From NCBI GenBank assembly GCA_015832175.1, contig WJXW01000001.1, positions 2,356,001-2,420,000 of the forward strand: a stretch of 64,000 bases of DNA. Direction: 5' to 3'. The notes beneath the pieces are model-generated. The model worked only from the letters and a program-made list of their open reading frames with translations. It was not told where the DNA came from and did no database searches. Origin of the DNA: Paraphaeosphaeria minitans (taxonomy: Eukaryota; Ascomycota; Dothideomycetes; Pleosporales; Didymosphaeriaceae). This document shows positions 1-11,159 of the stretch, piece by piece. Position 1 is the first letter of the stretch. Every line of letters starts with the position of its first letter. The position numbers and the translations under genes were made by a program.

Positions 1-512
<512 letters not shown>

Positions 513-1235
513 GCGGTTTGACTGACCTCACGGACGATATCATGGGATGGCGTTATTGGCATGACGGTACCTGAACGGGCCGACGGGTTATGATATTATT
601 ACAGTTCAGGCAGGCAGGCCTGACAAGGCCTTCAATTCAAGAGCACGCCTACGGGCTGAGATCTATTCTCGATACATTTATTACCTGTGCCATGGTGATG
701 CTTTCTATTGGTGTTAGACTGGCCTGACATGCGTCCGCAGTCGACATCCAGATCGTACCTTCTCTTTCAGGATGTGGTGACGCCATGCGATCTTGAGAAC
801 ATAATTCAGCCTTCTCTACTTCGAACTCTTTTAATCTACTCGGCTTGAAGCTGCAGCTCGATCGCGTACAACCCTCCGCGCAAGATGCGACATGTTGCAT
901 ACCCCGCGATGGCTTAACGCCACTTGCACGACGTCACGGATATAATGTATCCCCACCGTAGCTCCCCACTTCCAAACGCCGCCGAGAGGTACCGAGGTGG
1001 ACAGCCAGAAAGCACTGCTCCAATTGACGTGCAGAACGCCCGGAGGCTTTACAAAGACGAACCGGATGGCCGGATTTGAGAGTAAATTCCGTTGCGGGCG
1101 CCTTTAAAGCTGAGAGGTACCCCGCTACCTACAAAAGTAACACTTGTAACCACCAAATCTCGCGGTCGACACTACCAGAACACGTCCATATACCCGATTT
1201 GATATACAAGCAAGGTCTGTCGAGTGAGAGAAATC
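513..1235. other. Intergenic: polyubiquitin 3' flank and aldo/keto reductase promoter
   Basis: No coding segment is supported. The short ORF on the minus strand at 649-900 has no recognisable similarity. No clear TATA box precedes the next start at 1236. Confidence 0.6.
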
Positions 1236-2596
1236 ATGGCTGAGAAGATGGAATACGTCAAGTATGTTTTGTTATTCTGGAGGAGGGAAGCTGGTAGTAT
1301 GGACGGAGGCATTGCGCTAATTAAGCTACAGTCTAGGCAAGTCCGGCCTCAAGGTTTCCAAGGTGATCCTCGGAGCGATGAGCTACGGAGATCCGAAGTG
1401 GCAGGAGTGGGTTTTGAACGAGGAGCAGAGTCTCCCGCTGCTCGAGCATGCCTATAAAGTCGGCATCAACACCTGGGACACGGTACGTTGACGCCCTCCC
1501 ATGCAAAGCGTTTAATCCCCCCCTCCCGTCTACAGAATTTCATTCCACCCTCCCGTCCACAGGATCTAACTCCGCTGTGTTACACTCCCCGTAAATCAGT
1601 CGCTGACATTCTGCGTCGTACAGGCAGATATCTACTCTCACGGCGCCTCAGAACGCATCATCGCAAAGGCACTAAAGCAGTACAACATCCCCCGCAACAA
1701 AGTCGTGCTTCTCTCGAAATGCTACTTCGGCGTCAACGAAGAAGACCCCACCCTCGGCATCGCATCCGTGTCCACTAACGACGGTGACTTCGTGAACCAA
1801 GTCGGTCTCTCACGCAAGCACATCTTCGATGCGGTGGAGAAGAGCGTCGAGCGTCTCGGCACGTACATCGACGTGCTGCAAATCCACCGGCTGGACCGGG
1901 ACACGCCGCGCGAGGAGATCATGAAGGCGCTGAACGACGTTGTCGAGAAGGGCTGGGTGCGGTATATTGGCGCGAGCTCGGTGCGTAGCGTCCTTGCTTG
2001 TTTGGTAGCAAGGCGATTGGAAGGCTGACAAGGAAACAGATGGCAGCGTGGGAGTTCCAGACGCTGCAGAACATTGCCGACCGCAATGGCTGGCACAAGT
2101 TCATCTCGATGCAGAACTACTACAACCTCATCTACCGCGAGGAGGAGCGTGAGATGGTGTGTCTCCCTTTTCCTGGCTCCGCTGCGTGTCGAGTCGTCTC
2201 TAAGCCTCAAAGCAGATCCCATACTGCCAGGACACTGGCGTCGGCCTGATCCCCTGGTCCCCCATCGCCCGCGGCGCCCTCACCCGCCCCTGGACCGACC
2301 GCTCCTCCAAGCGCTCCACCACCGATGCCTTCCTCAAGAACCTCGTGCACGACCGCGAAGACGCCGTGGACAAGGAGATCATCGGGCGGGTGGAGAAGAT
2401 GGCGAAGAAGAACAACGTTAGTATGGCGTGTGTCGCAACCGCGTGGACGATCCACAAGGGTGTACAGCCGATTATTGGACTGAGCAGCAAGGAGAGGATT
2501 GATGAGGCGGTGAAGAATAGCAGGTTCAAGCTGAGCGAGGAGGATGTCAAGGTGTTGGAGGAGGCGTATGTGCCGAAGACGAAGCAGGGGTTCTAG
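1236..2596 (+). CDS. Aldo/keto reductase (yeast-type, AKR TIM barrel)
   Basis: NADPH-dependent reductase of aldehydes or ketones, cytosolic by lack of a signal peptide. Five exons are inferred: 1236-1261, 1332-1482, 1624-1980, 2040-2156 and 2216-2596, giving 343 residues. All introns are GT-AG and all phases join. Splicing intron 1 restores the family start YVNLGKSGLKVSKVILG. The catalytic tetrad is visible: Asp58 (WDTADIYS), Tyr63, Lys91 (LLSKCYFG) and His147 (LQIHRLD). The C-terminal half carries PWSPIARGAL and the cofactor-binding stretch around IIGLSSKERIDEA. The length is normal for the family of fungal arylalcohol-dehydrogenase-like and potassium-channel-beta-like AKRs. The physiological substrate cannot be read from sequence. 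The start at 1236 was chosen because it puts the AKR motif ten residues from the N terminus. Confidence 0.93.
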
Positions 2597-3191
2597 ATGT
2601 GGATAGACACCCAAGCATACCTAGGTATCACATGTCATCAACGAACTCGCACTGGAACAACCCGAATACAATTGCATTGGCACGGTCATGCTTCATGTCT
2701 TCTTGAGACGCCAAGCCAGACTTGGTTCCTCACGCATCGCATATGTGCATCCAGCGTCGCCGGTCTGCCCCGTGCCCGAAACGAAAAGCAATGGCCTTTG
2801 TTGAGGCTCTGCGGCTGCCCAACCGATCTGCAGGCCCGGCGCCGCACCGCGCTAGCGCCATGAGTGACGTAGGCTATTTCGGACTTTTGCCAGTGCAGGC
2901 TTTCCCTCTCGTGGTGGGGATCCCGGCGAGGAATCCCCGCGACAGTTTTCCCCTCCCGTGACGCATTGCCATTCCGCCGTCTGCCGTGGGCGGGATCGAG
3001 AATTGGATTGACTTTGGATGCGTATTGGGTGGGTCGTCAGATCGGCTACGCAGGGTTCGCAGGTCCTGGGCGACGGGCCGTTTGTTCGCCCCAACACAAG
3101 ACCGAAGGCGACGAGCGCGTGGGTGTGGGCGGTGCCTGTGCAGGTTTCTGCGACGGGGGACAGGAGCGCTACATCGTACAGCAGAGCAGCC
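2597..3191. other. Intergenic: no gene seen
   Basis: GC-rich spacer between the aldo/keto reductase and the 2H phosphoesterase-like gene. Overlapping ORFs on both strands look like composition artefacts, and no known motif was found. Confidence 0.55.
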
Positions 3192-4091
3192 ATGTTCTCC
3201 CCCAAGCGACACCGCTCGCGCGAACCCGGCGCCAGCAACACCAACACCAACTCCAACTCCAACACCAACAGCGCCTTGTCCAGCGCCGCGCCCTCGCGAC
3301 GGACATCGCCGCAGCGTGCCATGGCCGCGCACGCACCCAACACGGGCATGGACGAGCAGCAAGTCTACGTCCTCACGCTCGCGCTGTCGCCCTCCATCGC
3401 CGTCCCCCTCGACCAGATGCGCGACGAGTACTTTCCGCGCCACCTCAACCGCACGCCGGCCCACATCACGCTGTTCCACGCCCTCCCGCACTCCCAGCTC
3501 GACGCCATCGACGCCGACCTCACGCGCCTGACCGGCCGCACGAGACCCTACCACATCAGCACGGGCACGCCGTTCCGGCTGCGGCGCGGCGTCGCGGTGC
3601 TGCTGGGCACGGGGGAGGAGTGCTCGCAGGCCTTGCGGGAGGAGCTACGGTCCAGATGGGCTGCTTTCTTGTCGCAGCAGGACAGTCGGTCGCGGGGGTG
3701 GCAGCCGCACTGGACGGTGCAGAACAAGGTCGAGGAGGAGAAGAAGGTCATATCCGCGCACAACACGCTCCGCAGGATCCTCTGCGAAGAAACGCACTAC
3801 GGGAAGGCTTTGGGCTTCGACCTGTGGCTGTACAAGGATGGTGGGCACTGGGAGCTTAGCCGGGAGTATCGGTTTTTGGGGTATGGGAGTGGGGCGAATA
3901 CACCGGGGGGGAGTGGGACGGGCACGCCGCTGGGGAAGAGCAGGCGGAACAGTTTGCTGGATGGCGAGCGTGGGCTGAAGAAGAGTAATAGTTGGGCGAG
4001 GATGAGCGATGTGTGGAATACGGTGACGCTGGCGAAGCCGAAGAGTCCGAAGCCGCCCGAGGCGGAGAGGGAGTGGTTCGGGATGAAGTGA
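3192..4091 (+). CDS. 2H phosphoesterase-like protein (2'-5' RNA ligase superfamily)
   Basis: Single-exon gene, 299 residues. The core carries the two H-x-T motifs that define the 2H phosphoesterase fold: HITLF (about residue 90) and HWTVQ (about residue 177). Members open 2',3'-cyclic phosphates or ligate RNA ends; which one applies here cannot be read. The N terminus (about 40 residues) is low-complexity Asn/Thr/Ser encoded by near-repeats at 3236-3275. The C terminus is Gly/Ser/Lys-rich with a basic KSRRNS patch and probably disordered. The frame stays open upstream to 3018, but 3192 is taken as the start because the upstream translation looks random. No signal peptide or membrane segment. 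It sits alone between the reductase and GDP-mannose pyrophosphorylase genes. Confidence 0.82.
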   Translation: MFSPKRHRSREPGASNTNTNSNSNTNSALSSAAPSRRTSPQRAMAAHAPNTGMDEQQVYVLTLALSPSIAVPLDQMRDEYFPRHLNRTPAHITLFHALPHSQLDAIDADLTRLTGRTRPYHISTGTPFRLRRGVAVLLGTGEECSQALREELRSRWAAFLSQQDSRSRGWQPHWTVQNKVEEEKKVISAHNTLRRILCEETHYGKALGFDLWLYKDGGHWELSREYRFLGYGSGANTPGGSGTGTPLGKSRRNSLLDGERGLKKSNSWARMSDVWNTVTLAKPKSPKPPEAEREWFGMK

Positions 4092-5508
4092 TGGCATGTT
4101 TAGGGAGCGATGTATTGGAATGACACCAAGAATAGGAATCGGACATGCTGATGGGTGAGCACCGAGTACAGTGGCGACGGTGTTTCCCATCTAGGTAATG
4201 GTATACAGACTACGAAGCATTCTGGAGCCTCTGGTGATTGAGCTTGCATGTGGCTGTCCAAAAGACGAGAGATGACAGAAGGGAGGGAAAGGCGGTCGGC
4301 AAGTTGCAACGTCGCTTCGACGTTGATGGTAGAAGGGATCTACCTCGGAGATTGGCGCGGCATGGTAGAAAGACCCGGGGGCACAGTCCAGGGCGGTGCG
4401 AAGTTTGAAGGCAGGTCCCAGGGCGCGATGTCGCCTTGCAGATGGCCCATCTAGCCCGAAGGAATATCTATCCATGAGTTGCGTGAGTGCTACGCAGGGC
4501 CGACGCGCGTCTGCACGCCCATTGGCAGAGACCCGTCGCGGTATCGATAGCGAGTTCGGTGGCTGCAGGAAGCCGTAGAGGAAGCCGTGCAGGAAGCCGT
4601 AGAGGAAGCCGTGCAGCTTCAGGCTTGAAACGCCGGGTTCCGTCGAGTCTCCCCACGCATCCATCATGTGTGCCGCACGCATGGGAGGGAAAATTGACGA
4701 TGCGGGAGGCTGTCAGGGGCGCTCGGGGCTCGGTAGGGACCGGTAGAGTCAGTCAGCCACAGCTTGCGAACGAGCCCCTATCCATCCGTGCTGCCTCGAC
4801 GTGCGCGACAGGCAAACTTCTGTTCTGGAACACGGCCTTGTTCATCTCGCATCCCACGTGGGCTGGCATCGCAGGCGGTGAGATTCGAACAGCTTGCAGA
4901 TGCACTCGGCGGTGGCACGTAGAGTCGGTCTACCTGCGGCATCAGAGTGGCAGCGCGTGACGGTCGCAGGCGAAATGGGATGGCACTCCGCCCGCAGACC
5001 TGCCATGTTAGGTAGACATCTACCTAAGTCTACGCCAACCAGCGGCGAGAACAAGCCAAATGAGAAGGCTCTGCAGCCTGCTCGAGGGCCCGGTGGCCAT
5101 TCGCACAGGTGCAAGGGGTGGAGGCTGAGGCTGTGGCAGCGGCCAGCGACCAGCGGCCAGCGACCAGCAACCAGCGACAAGGGAGGCCATGACTGGAGTG
5201 GCCGTGGAAAGGGGAATAATTGGGGGGCCGCTTGGCCTGGGCGTTCTCAAGCTAGGGAGCTCCGTCCGACAGAGTAGGAACCACCAAAACCCTTAAATCC
5301 AGCTGTCCTCACCCGAGACCTCTTTGACTGCCCCGTGAACTTCTTCCTATACCCCATACCGTGCTTTCCACCGAACCACCCTCCATCGCCCCTTCCACTC
5401 GCTAGCTCTTGTTGAGGACCCATTCGCTGTCTTCATCCACGCCACGATTTTCCCCTCCCCACCCATTCACCGACCACCACCACCACCACCACCACCACCA
5501 CCACAGCT
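4092..5508. other. Intergenic with short tandem repeats; promoter of the GDP-mannose pyrophosphorylase gene
   Basis: No gene is supported in this 1.4-kb spacer. It holds a 12-bp tandem repeat (4569-4616), an imperfect CAGCGACCAG-type repeat near 5138-5178, TAGGTAG/CTACCTA words near 5010-5035, and a CCA-repeat just before the next start (about 5472-5505), probably in the 5' UTR. Confidence 0.55.
4569..4616. repeat. 12-bp tandem repeat, 4 copies
   Basis: Four tandem 12-bp units that alternate between two forms, GAAGCCGTAGAG and GAAGCCGTGCAG. The alternation suggests duplication of a 24-bp dimer. Confidence 0.85.
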
Positions 5509-6764
5509 ATGAAGGGCATGTCTACTCAATTGCGTCGATGCAACATGCGACTGACCGACATGCAGCCATCATTCTCGTCGGAGGGTTTGGAACCCGCCTG
5601 AGGCCTCTCGTATGTCTCTGCTACCCCGCGCTCACCGTCTCTGTGGACATGAGGGCTAACAGCAGCAGACCCTCACCTACCCCAAGCCGCTGGTGGAGTT
5701 CGCGAACAAGCCCATGATCCAGCATCAGATCGAGGCTTTGGCTGATGCCGGTGTCACCGACATTGTGCTCGCCGTCAACTACAGGCCCGAGATCATGGCC
5801 GAGGCGCTCAAGACCGTACGTGTGCTCAACAATCTGCTTTCGGAAGCCACTGCTGACCGCATCCCAGTACGAGAAGGAGTACAATGTCAAGATCGAGTTC
5901 TCCGTCGAGACCGAGCCTCTGGGCACCGCCGGTCCGCTCAAGCTCGCCGAGCGCATCCTCGGCAAGGACGACTCACCTTTCTTCGTCCTCAACGCCGATG
6001 TTACTTGCGAATACCCCTTTAAGCAGCTCGCTGCGTTCCACAATCAGCACGGCCAGGAGGGCACCATTGTGGTGACCAAGGTGGAGGAGCCCTCCAAGTA
6101 CGGTGTCGTCGTGCACAAGCCCAACCACGCCTCCCGGATAGACCGCTTCGTTGAGAAGCCCATCGAGTTCGTCGGTAACCGCATCAATGCCGGTATCTAC
6201 ATCCTCAACCCCTCGGTGCTCCAGCGCATCGAACTCCGCCCCACCTCCATCGAGCAGGAGACTTTCCCTGCCCTCGTCAAGGACGGCCAATTGCACTCGT
6301 TTGATTTGGAGGGCTTCTGGATGGACGTCGGTCAGCCCAAGGACTTTCTGTCCGGCACCTGCCTGTACCTCTCCTCGTTGACCCGCCTGGGCTCCAAGCT
6401 CCTCACTCCCGTCACCGAGTCCTACGTACACGGCGGCAACGTCCTCATCGACCCCTCGGCCAAGATCGGCAAGAACTGCCGCATCGGTCCCAACGTCACC
6501 ATCGGCCCCAACGTCGTTGTCGGCGACGGTGTCCGACTGCAGCGTTGTGTCATTCTCAAGAACAGCCGTATCAAGGACCACGCCTGGATCAAGTCGACCA
6601 TTGTCGGCTGGAACAGCAGTGTCGGAAAGTGGGCTCGCCTGGAGAACGTCACTGTCCTCGGAGACGACGTTTCAATCGGCGACGAGATCTACGTCAACGG
6701 TGGCTCTGTGCTCCCTCACAAGTCAATCAAGGCCAACATCGACACACCCTCCATCATCATGTAA
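5509..6764 (+). CDS. mpg1: Mannose-1-phosphate guanylyltransferase (GDP-mannose pyrophosphorylase)
   Basis: Makes GDP-mannose from GTP and mannose 1-phosphate in the cytosol. GDP-mannose feeds N- and O-glycosylation, GPI anchors and cell-wall mannan. Exons 5509-5515, 5566-5609, 5669-5815 and 5868-6764 give 364 residues, the usual length of fungal Psa1/Mpg1. The nucleotidyltransferase signature [10 protein letters not shown] lies at residues 8-17, with FVEKP in the middle and left-handed beta-helix hexapeptide repeats at the C terminus ([20 protein letters not shown]). The first exon has only seven coding bases (ATG AAG G). It joins exon 2 to give MKAIILVGG through an intron with a GC donor (5516-5565). 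The gene is almost certainly essential, as in other fungi. Confidence 0.96.
5516..5565 (+). other. GC-AG intron interrupting codon 3 of mpg1
   Basis: The reading frame reaches the conserved MKAIILVGG start only if 5516-5565 is removed. The donor is GCATGT and the acceptor is ATGCAG; no GT donor gives the same junction. The 50-nt length fits the other introns here. Confidence 0.75.
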
Positions 6765-8083
6765 AATGCTTCCTTTACTTCGACTGCGGCTCCTTTCTAC
6801 TTCTTTTAATCCTCTTGCAATTTTTGTATACCTTGCATTTGGCTCTGCAACAACACATCGGAGCCCGCTGTGCGTGGATGTGTGTGGAGTTTATACGGAG
6901 TTTTACCTTTCTCTACTCTACGCGTCGGTTGGGTTTGATCAAAAAGCGAAAAGCTCGGAGGGGCTGGCGGGACGGGCGGGGCAGGTTCAGTTACACGGTT
7001 TGCGGGACAGCGTTTGGGTGCTCTAGAGCCTGGTTCGGTGGGCTGGACTGAACTGGATTGGATCGGATGCGGAAGATTTGGCGGCATTAGATATACCCTT
7101 CTGCTAGGTATGAATCACGTGCAAAGCTATCGTTGGTTTCCGTCTGCCATTTCGTGTGAAGAGTGTCTACTAACAAGATGTCTGAGACAGCTCGTCACGG
7201 ACTTTTGGTTCGTTGTCAAGCGTTGGAGCTTTGGTGTTGCAGTACCTTCCCTGGCCCCCACTCAACTCATCATGTCTGTTCGCCCGTCGGCGATAGTGAG
7301 CCAGCTTTACCATGGTGCGTTACTGCACATACTGGGTACGGGAAAGGCACTCGAAAGTGCATCCTTTCGCACGAATCAATCTCTACAACGCAAAAAATCT
7401 ACGACTATATCCTCACAGCCCTGGATACGTCTTCGGTGCGAGATCAAGACATGCTCGTCTTGCATGGTGAACATGTGCATTACCATCGCGCCTGTAAGTG
7501 CCACCCGATCCATGCAATGAAAGGATGGAAATAGCTAGACAAGAATCAATTCATATCAGTTTAGCCGATTGTCGCTGACATGGGATCGCATGCCACATCG
7601 CGCAGTGGATGCCCGCATTCGAGAACATAAGCTGTGAGCACACATCCTAGAGTAACTCGGGTTTATTTACATAAATTGCCCACAACGTGGTGGTCCAACG
7701 CCCTAGTCGATTCCAAGAATACCAGTGTTAGTGCAAATGTGGGCATGGCAAACAGATTGCTCAATGCGTAGTGGAGCGGTGAAGTTCAACGCTCTACTCG
7801 GCAAATGAAGACACAATGTCGCCTTTCACTTTGCTGATTCACTTCACCGCAGGCTTCACCGGCACGTTCTTTCCCTTTCGCTTATTGTGCTTTTTGACAC
7901 CTATTGTGCTTTCACTTCTATTGTTGTGTTAGCACGCCCGATCCGCCTTTGTATAAAATCCACCCTGCCCTCAAACGCGCACCAGCAGTGCACTGGTTTC
8001 CTTCAACCCTCCAACCCGCTTCTCTTGGTACAAAACCATAATCTCTTCACATACACATACTACCATTCGTCATACCGGCCAAA
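6765..8083. other. Intergenic: no supported gene
   Basis: The 3' flank of mpg1 and the promoter of the next gene. ORFs at 7014-7520 and 7163-7534 overlap in different frames, have no recognisable motif and no consistent splice model, so they are not called. A TATA-like box lies at 7952. Confidence 0.5.
7952..7958 (+). promoter_or_regulatory. TATA-like box upstream of the 8084 gene
   Basis: TATAAAA lies 126 nt before the start codon at 8084, a plausible distance for a fungal core promoter with a UTR of about 90 nt. Confidence 0.45.
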
Positions 8084-9748
8084 ATGTTTCCAAAGAGCAT
8101 CATGCACCACTTCTGGAACGCGTTGGTCAGCATTGGTTGCGTTTCCACGCCGGGATTGCCCAACTACGCTCCTCATCAATCCGCAACATTTGTCCCTTTC
8201 CCCAAGGTCTACACCTTGGCATGGACGGAGCCGGCTTCGACCAGCAATGGCAAGACCGACTTCCCGCCCTCTGACAAAGAGGCAATCGACATCTGCGCTC
8301 CCCAGGCCAATCCTGCTCTCTACAAGTCAGCTCTCGACATCGTTCGCCTCTCCAACGACTACTTCGTCAAGTCTGGCTGTCGAAGCAGTCTCGATAATGG
8401 CTGTCCCAAAAGCGAACAGGTGACGGAGCTGGCTCTCCAGTTTAGCGAAGAGTTCAAGGCCCATGAATACCCTCTGCCACCTGATCTTCGAATGCTTTGG
8501 GTCACAGATAAGGACTACCATCCTTCCGACAGGGCTATTCCCTGGTCGAATCGCCTCTGGGTCATCGCTTGCGAGAACTTCGACCACCTCACCAAAGCCG
8601 AGAAGCAGACGCTTCGGACTCGAGTCGAGGCAGAACAGCAAAAGAGCTACGCAGCCTCTTTCTCCGACGTCCTCGACTACAACGACTTTCTCGTCGACAT
8701 GTTCATGACCTACCTCGCCCACCTCGAGTTGGCCAAACGCGAGGGCAGCAACAACCAGCAGCCCACCAACGCCGAACTCGACGCCTTCTTCAACGAGTGT
8801 GTCCGCAACAACGGCATCACTCTCTACGACCTCCACCGCACATTTCCTTACGTGCAAGATATCCAATGTTTCCTTCGCCGCGTCGAGTACTTCGCCGTCT
8901 TCCAGCCAAACCCGAATGTGCCTTTCGCTTCAACCGAAGTCCCCGAGGGCGCCTACTTCCGCAAGCCGGTTCCCTCAACGGAGCAAATCATGAAAGCGCT
9001 CCACGAGCCGATGACGCTGCCCCAGCTCTTCGACTCTCTCGCCGAGATCTATCCCGAGTACGCGCACGGCGTGGGCTCCCAGGAATACGTACTACACCAC
9101 CTCATCGAGTTCGCCGCCCCAGACATCACCACTCGCAAGTTCATACCGACAACCACGGCGCTCCCCAACGAAGTTGAGATCTGGGAGGCGCTGGATAACG
9201 GCCCGCTCTCGATTGCAGACCTTGCTGCCTGCTTTCCCAACCGGATTACGTCGATGGTGGACTTTATTGCCGCCGTCGAGGATTCAGAAATGGCGTACCG
9301 CGAGAACCCGATGGATCCGCACTCCCGCTGGATCCACATGTTCCTTGACGAGGACGACATGCCCATCAGCGAGGAGCAGTCTAGGAGGGTGTTCGCGCTG
9401 CAGAGGATGGCGCTGGAGCAGCCGCTGAAGGTGCTGGAGTGGACGCAGAGGGTTGCGACGTGGGATGGACAGGGCTTCGTCGACGACACTTCTGAGCTGG
9501 ACGACATCAGCTCGGATACCGAGCGGGATACCGAGCTGGATACTGAGCCAGAGGATGAGCCCAAGGCCGAAGAGCAGCCCCGGATCGAACCCAAGGCTGT
9601 CACTCCGCCAGCAAGCCCGAAGCGCAAGAGGGACGTGGTGGATGACGGCGAGGAAGTCCGCACGAGCCCGCCCAAGGTGCGTGTCATCAAGAAGGCGCGC
9701 TCCACCAAGGGCGATCTGGAGAGGTGCGCGTATCCCCTGCAAGATTAG
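8084..9748 (+). CDS. Hypothetical protein, acidic/basic C-terminal tail
   Basis: Uninterrupted ORF of 554 residues with strong fungal codon bias (C-ending codons). I do not recognise a family. The N-terminal ~25 residues are weakly hydrophobic but not a clear signal peptide. The middle is a mixed, apparently globular and helical region with many Glu, Leu and aromatic residues. From about residue 465 the protein becomes low-complexity and acidic (repeated D/E-T-E-L-D runs), then has a basic PKRKRD cluster and a second basic patch (VRVIKKARS) that could be nuclear localisation signals. A TATA-like box lies upstream. Length, codon use and lack of stops argue for a real gene; no function is proposed. 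Confidence 0.8.
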   Translation: MFPKSIMHHFWNALVSIGCVSTPGLPNYAPHQSATFVPFPKVYTLAWTEPASTSNGKTDFPPSDKEAIDICAPQANPALYKSALDIVRLSNDYFVKSGCRSSLDNGCPKSEQVTELALQFSEEFKAHEYPLPPDLRMLWVTDKDYHPSDRAIPWSNRLWVIACENFDHLTKAEKQTLRTRVEAEQQKSYAASFSDVLDYNDFLVDMFMTYLAHLELAKREGSNNQQPTNAELDAFFNECVRNNGITLYDLHRTFPYVQDIQCFLRRVEYFAVFQPNPNVPFASTEVPEGAYFRKPVPSTEQIMKALHEPMTLPQLFDSLAEIYPEYAHGVGSQEYVLHHLIEFAAPDITTRKFIPTTTALPNEVEIWEALDNGPLSIADLAACFPNRITSMVDFIAAVEDSEMAYRENPMDPHSRWIHMFLDEDDMPISEEQSRRVFALQRMALEQPLKVLEWTQRVATWDGQGFVDDTSELDDISSDTERDTELDTEPEDEPKAEEQPRIEPKAVTPPASPKRKRDVVDDGEEVRTSPPKVRVIKKARSTKGDLERCAYPLQD

Positions 9749-11159
9749 GGGTCTGAAAACGATGGTTGTGCAGCTTCACTGTCTCTGCCGTACTCCAGCA
9801 AAGCACGTCTTACAAAATCATCGCCTCAGCAAGCGGCTTGCAGATCGTTCGCATCATCTTTACGAGCAGCCTTTATGTATCACAACCGAAAATTCCCATT
9901 GTACAGTAGCAAAATCCTACTTTCGCATTCTCAATTCCCTCTTCGTTGCTCGGTACTGTACCCGCTCTTATGCATTTCACTCGTGCATATCTCCACACGC
10001 CACCAACGGCATCAGATCCCCCTCCACACTGCGCTTCAAACTCACCCATCCTCCATTCGTAGCCCCACGTCTTCAACGGATCCACCTGCTGCTCTGTCGC
10101 CGTCGGCAGGCTCAGCTCTCTGGGAATTGCTTTGCGAGGTGCGAGGCTACTACGAAGCCTTTTGCACCTGTGACCAAGATCACAGATGCCTTGGGGGATG
10201 GTGGTTTCCCGCTCGGACATTTATGTTGGGTTATACGTGGCGGAGTCTGTGAGTTTAGAGAAGCGGAATGGAGTGTTGCGTTGTGTTGCTGAATAGATTT
10301 GCTGTGCTGTTGAGTGCAAGTACGAAAAACAAAACCCCCCCCCCCCGGATTCAATAGTCTTGGGCATGGACCAGTGCGGTGCCAATTGTCTCGATTGCAT
10401 GGTACCCAACTGTCCGTGCTACCTATCCGTTTACCTACCTACAAGCGTGCGCTGTCCGTGCAGCATGTCCACGAGCTTTCTGGAGCGACCTGTGGTTAGT
10501 CTGATGAAGTGGCATTTTTAGGATTACGAACGACGATGGATTGCAAGCTTGTCATCTGCCTGTTCACCACGTCGAAGTAATCAAAGGTAAGAGAGCCGCG
10601 GAAATGCAAAGTGCCTGGAAGCCGAGTGTTGTCTCTTGCTGTGCTCCAGGCGGACTTGCTACGCGATCGACATTATTAGTAATGTACGCGAGTCATGTTG
10701 GCTTGCGTTACCTACCCATGGACCGGTGATTGTGTTTTTGAAATATTTTGTTAGACCAGCTAGCCCCGTACCTACGAACTCCACACTAGCTCTTTCTAAC
10801 CCTAACCCAGGTTTTAACAACATGTAGGTTACATTTAGATTGCGCGCTAGTTTGCCTTTGCCAGAAGTGCCGGCAAACGCTTACAGGGGTGTCGGCTTTG
10901 GGGCCAGTGGTCGATACAGTCGGTACCTTTTATTGTGTCGGGTCGATACCCAACTTCCTAATGAAACACCACCAAAATAAACGTCTATATCATTCGTTGT
11001 TAAGATAAAAACACAAATCTTCAAGGACAACTCATCTGTTTCCCCTGTCGACGGGAAACTCTCACGCCTTCGTATCATCACATCGTTACCGTATCGCTCC
11101 TCACATCGTCCACGGTCCCAAACCAATCCAGCGCGCCCTCGCAGGACAGGAGTACAGTC
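9749..11159. other. Intergenic: no supported gene
   Basis: Spacer with a C12 homopolymer (10335-10346) and scattered CTACCTAC/TACCTACC words (10430-10440, 10708, 10772). ORFs at 9453-10292 and 9873-10220 are shadows without motifs. Confidence 0.5.

Noticed and set aside
2874..3554. 226-codon minus-strand ORF over the 2H phosphoesterase-like gene
   Set aside because: Antisense shadow of the H-x-T gene, Val/Gly/Arg-rich composition.
7014..7534. Small gene at 7.0-7.5 kb
   Set aside because: Three overlapping frames, none with motif, convincing start or splice partners.
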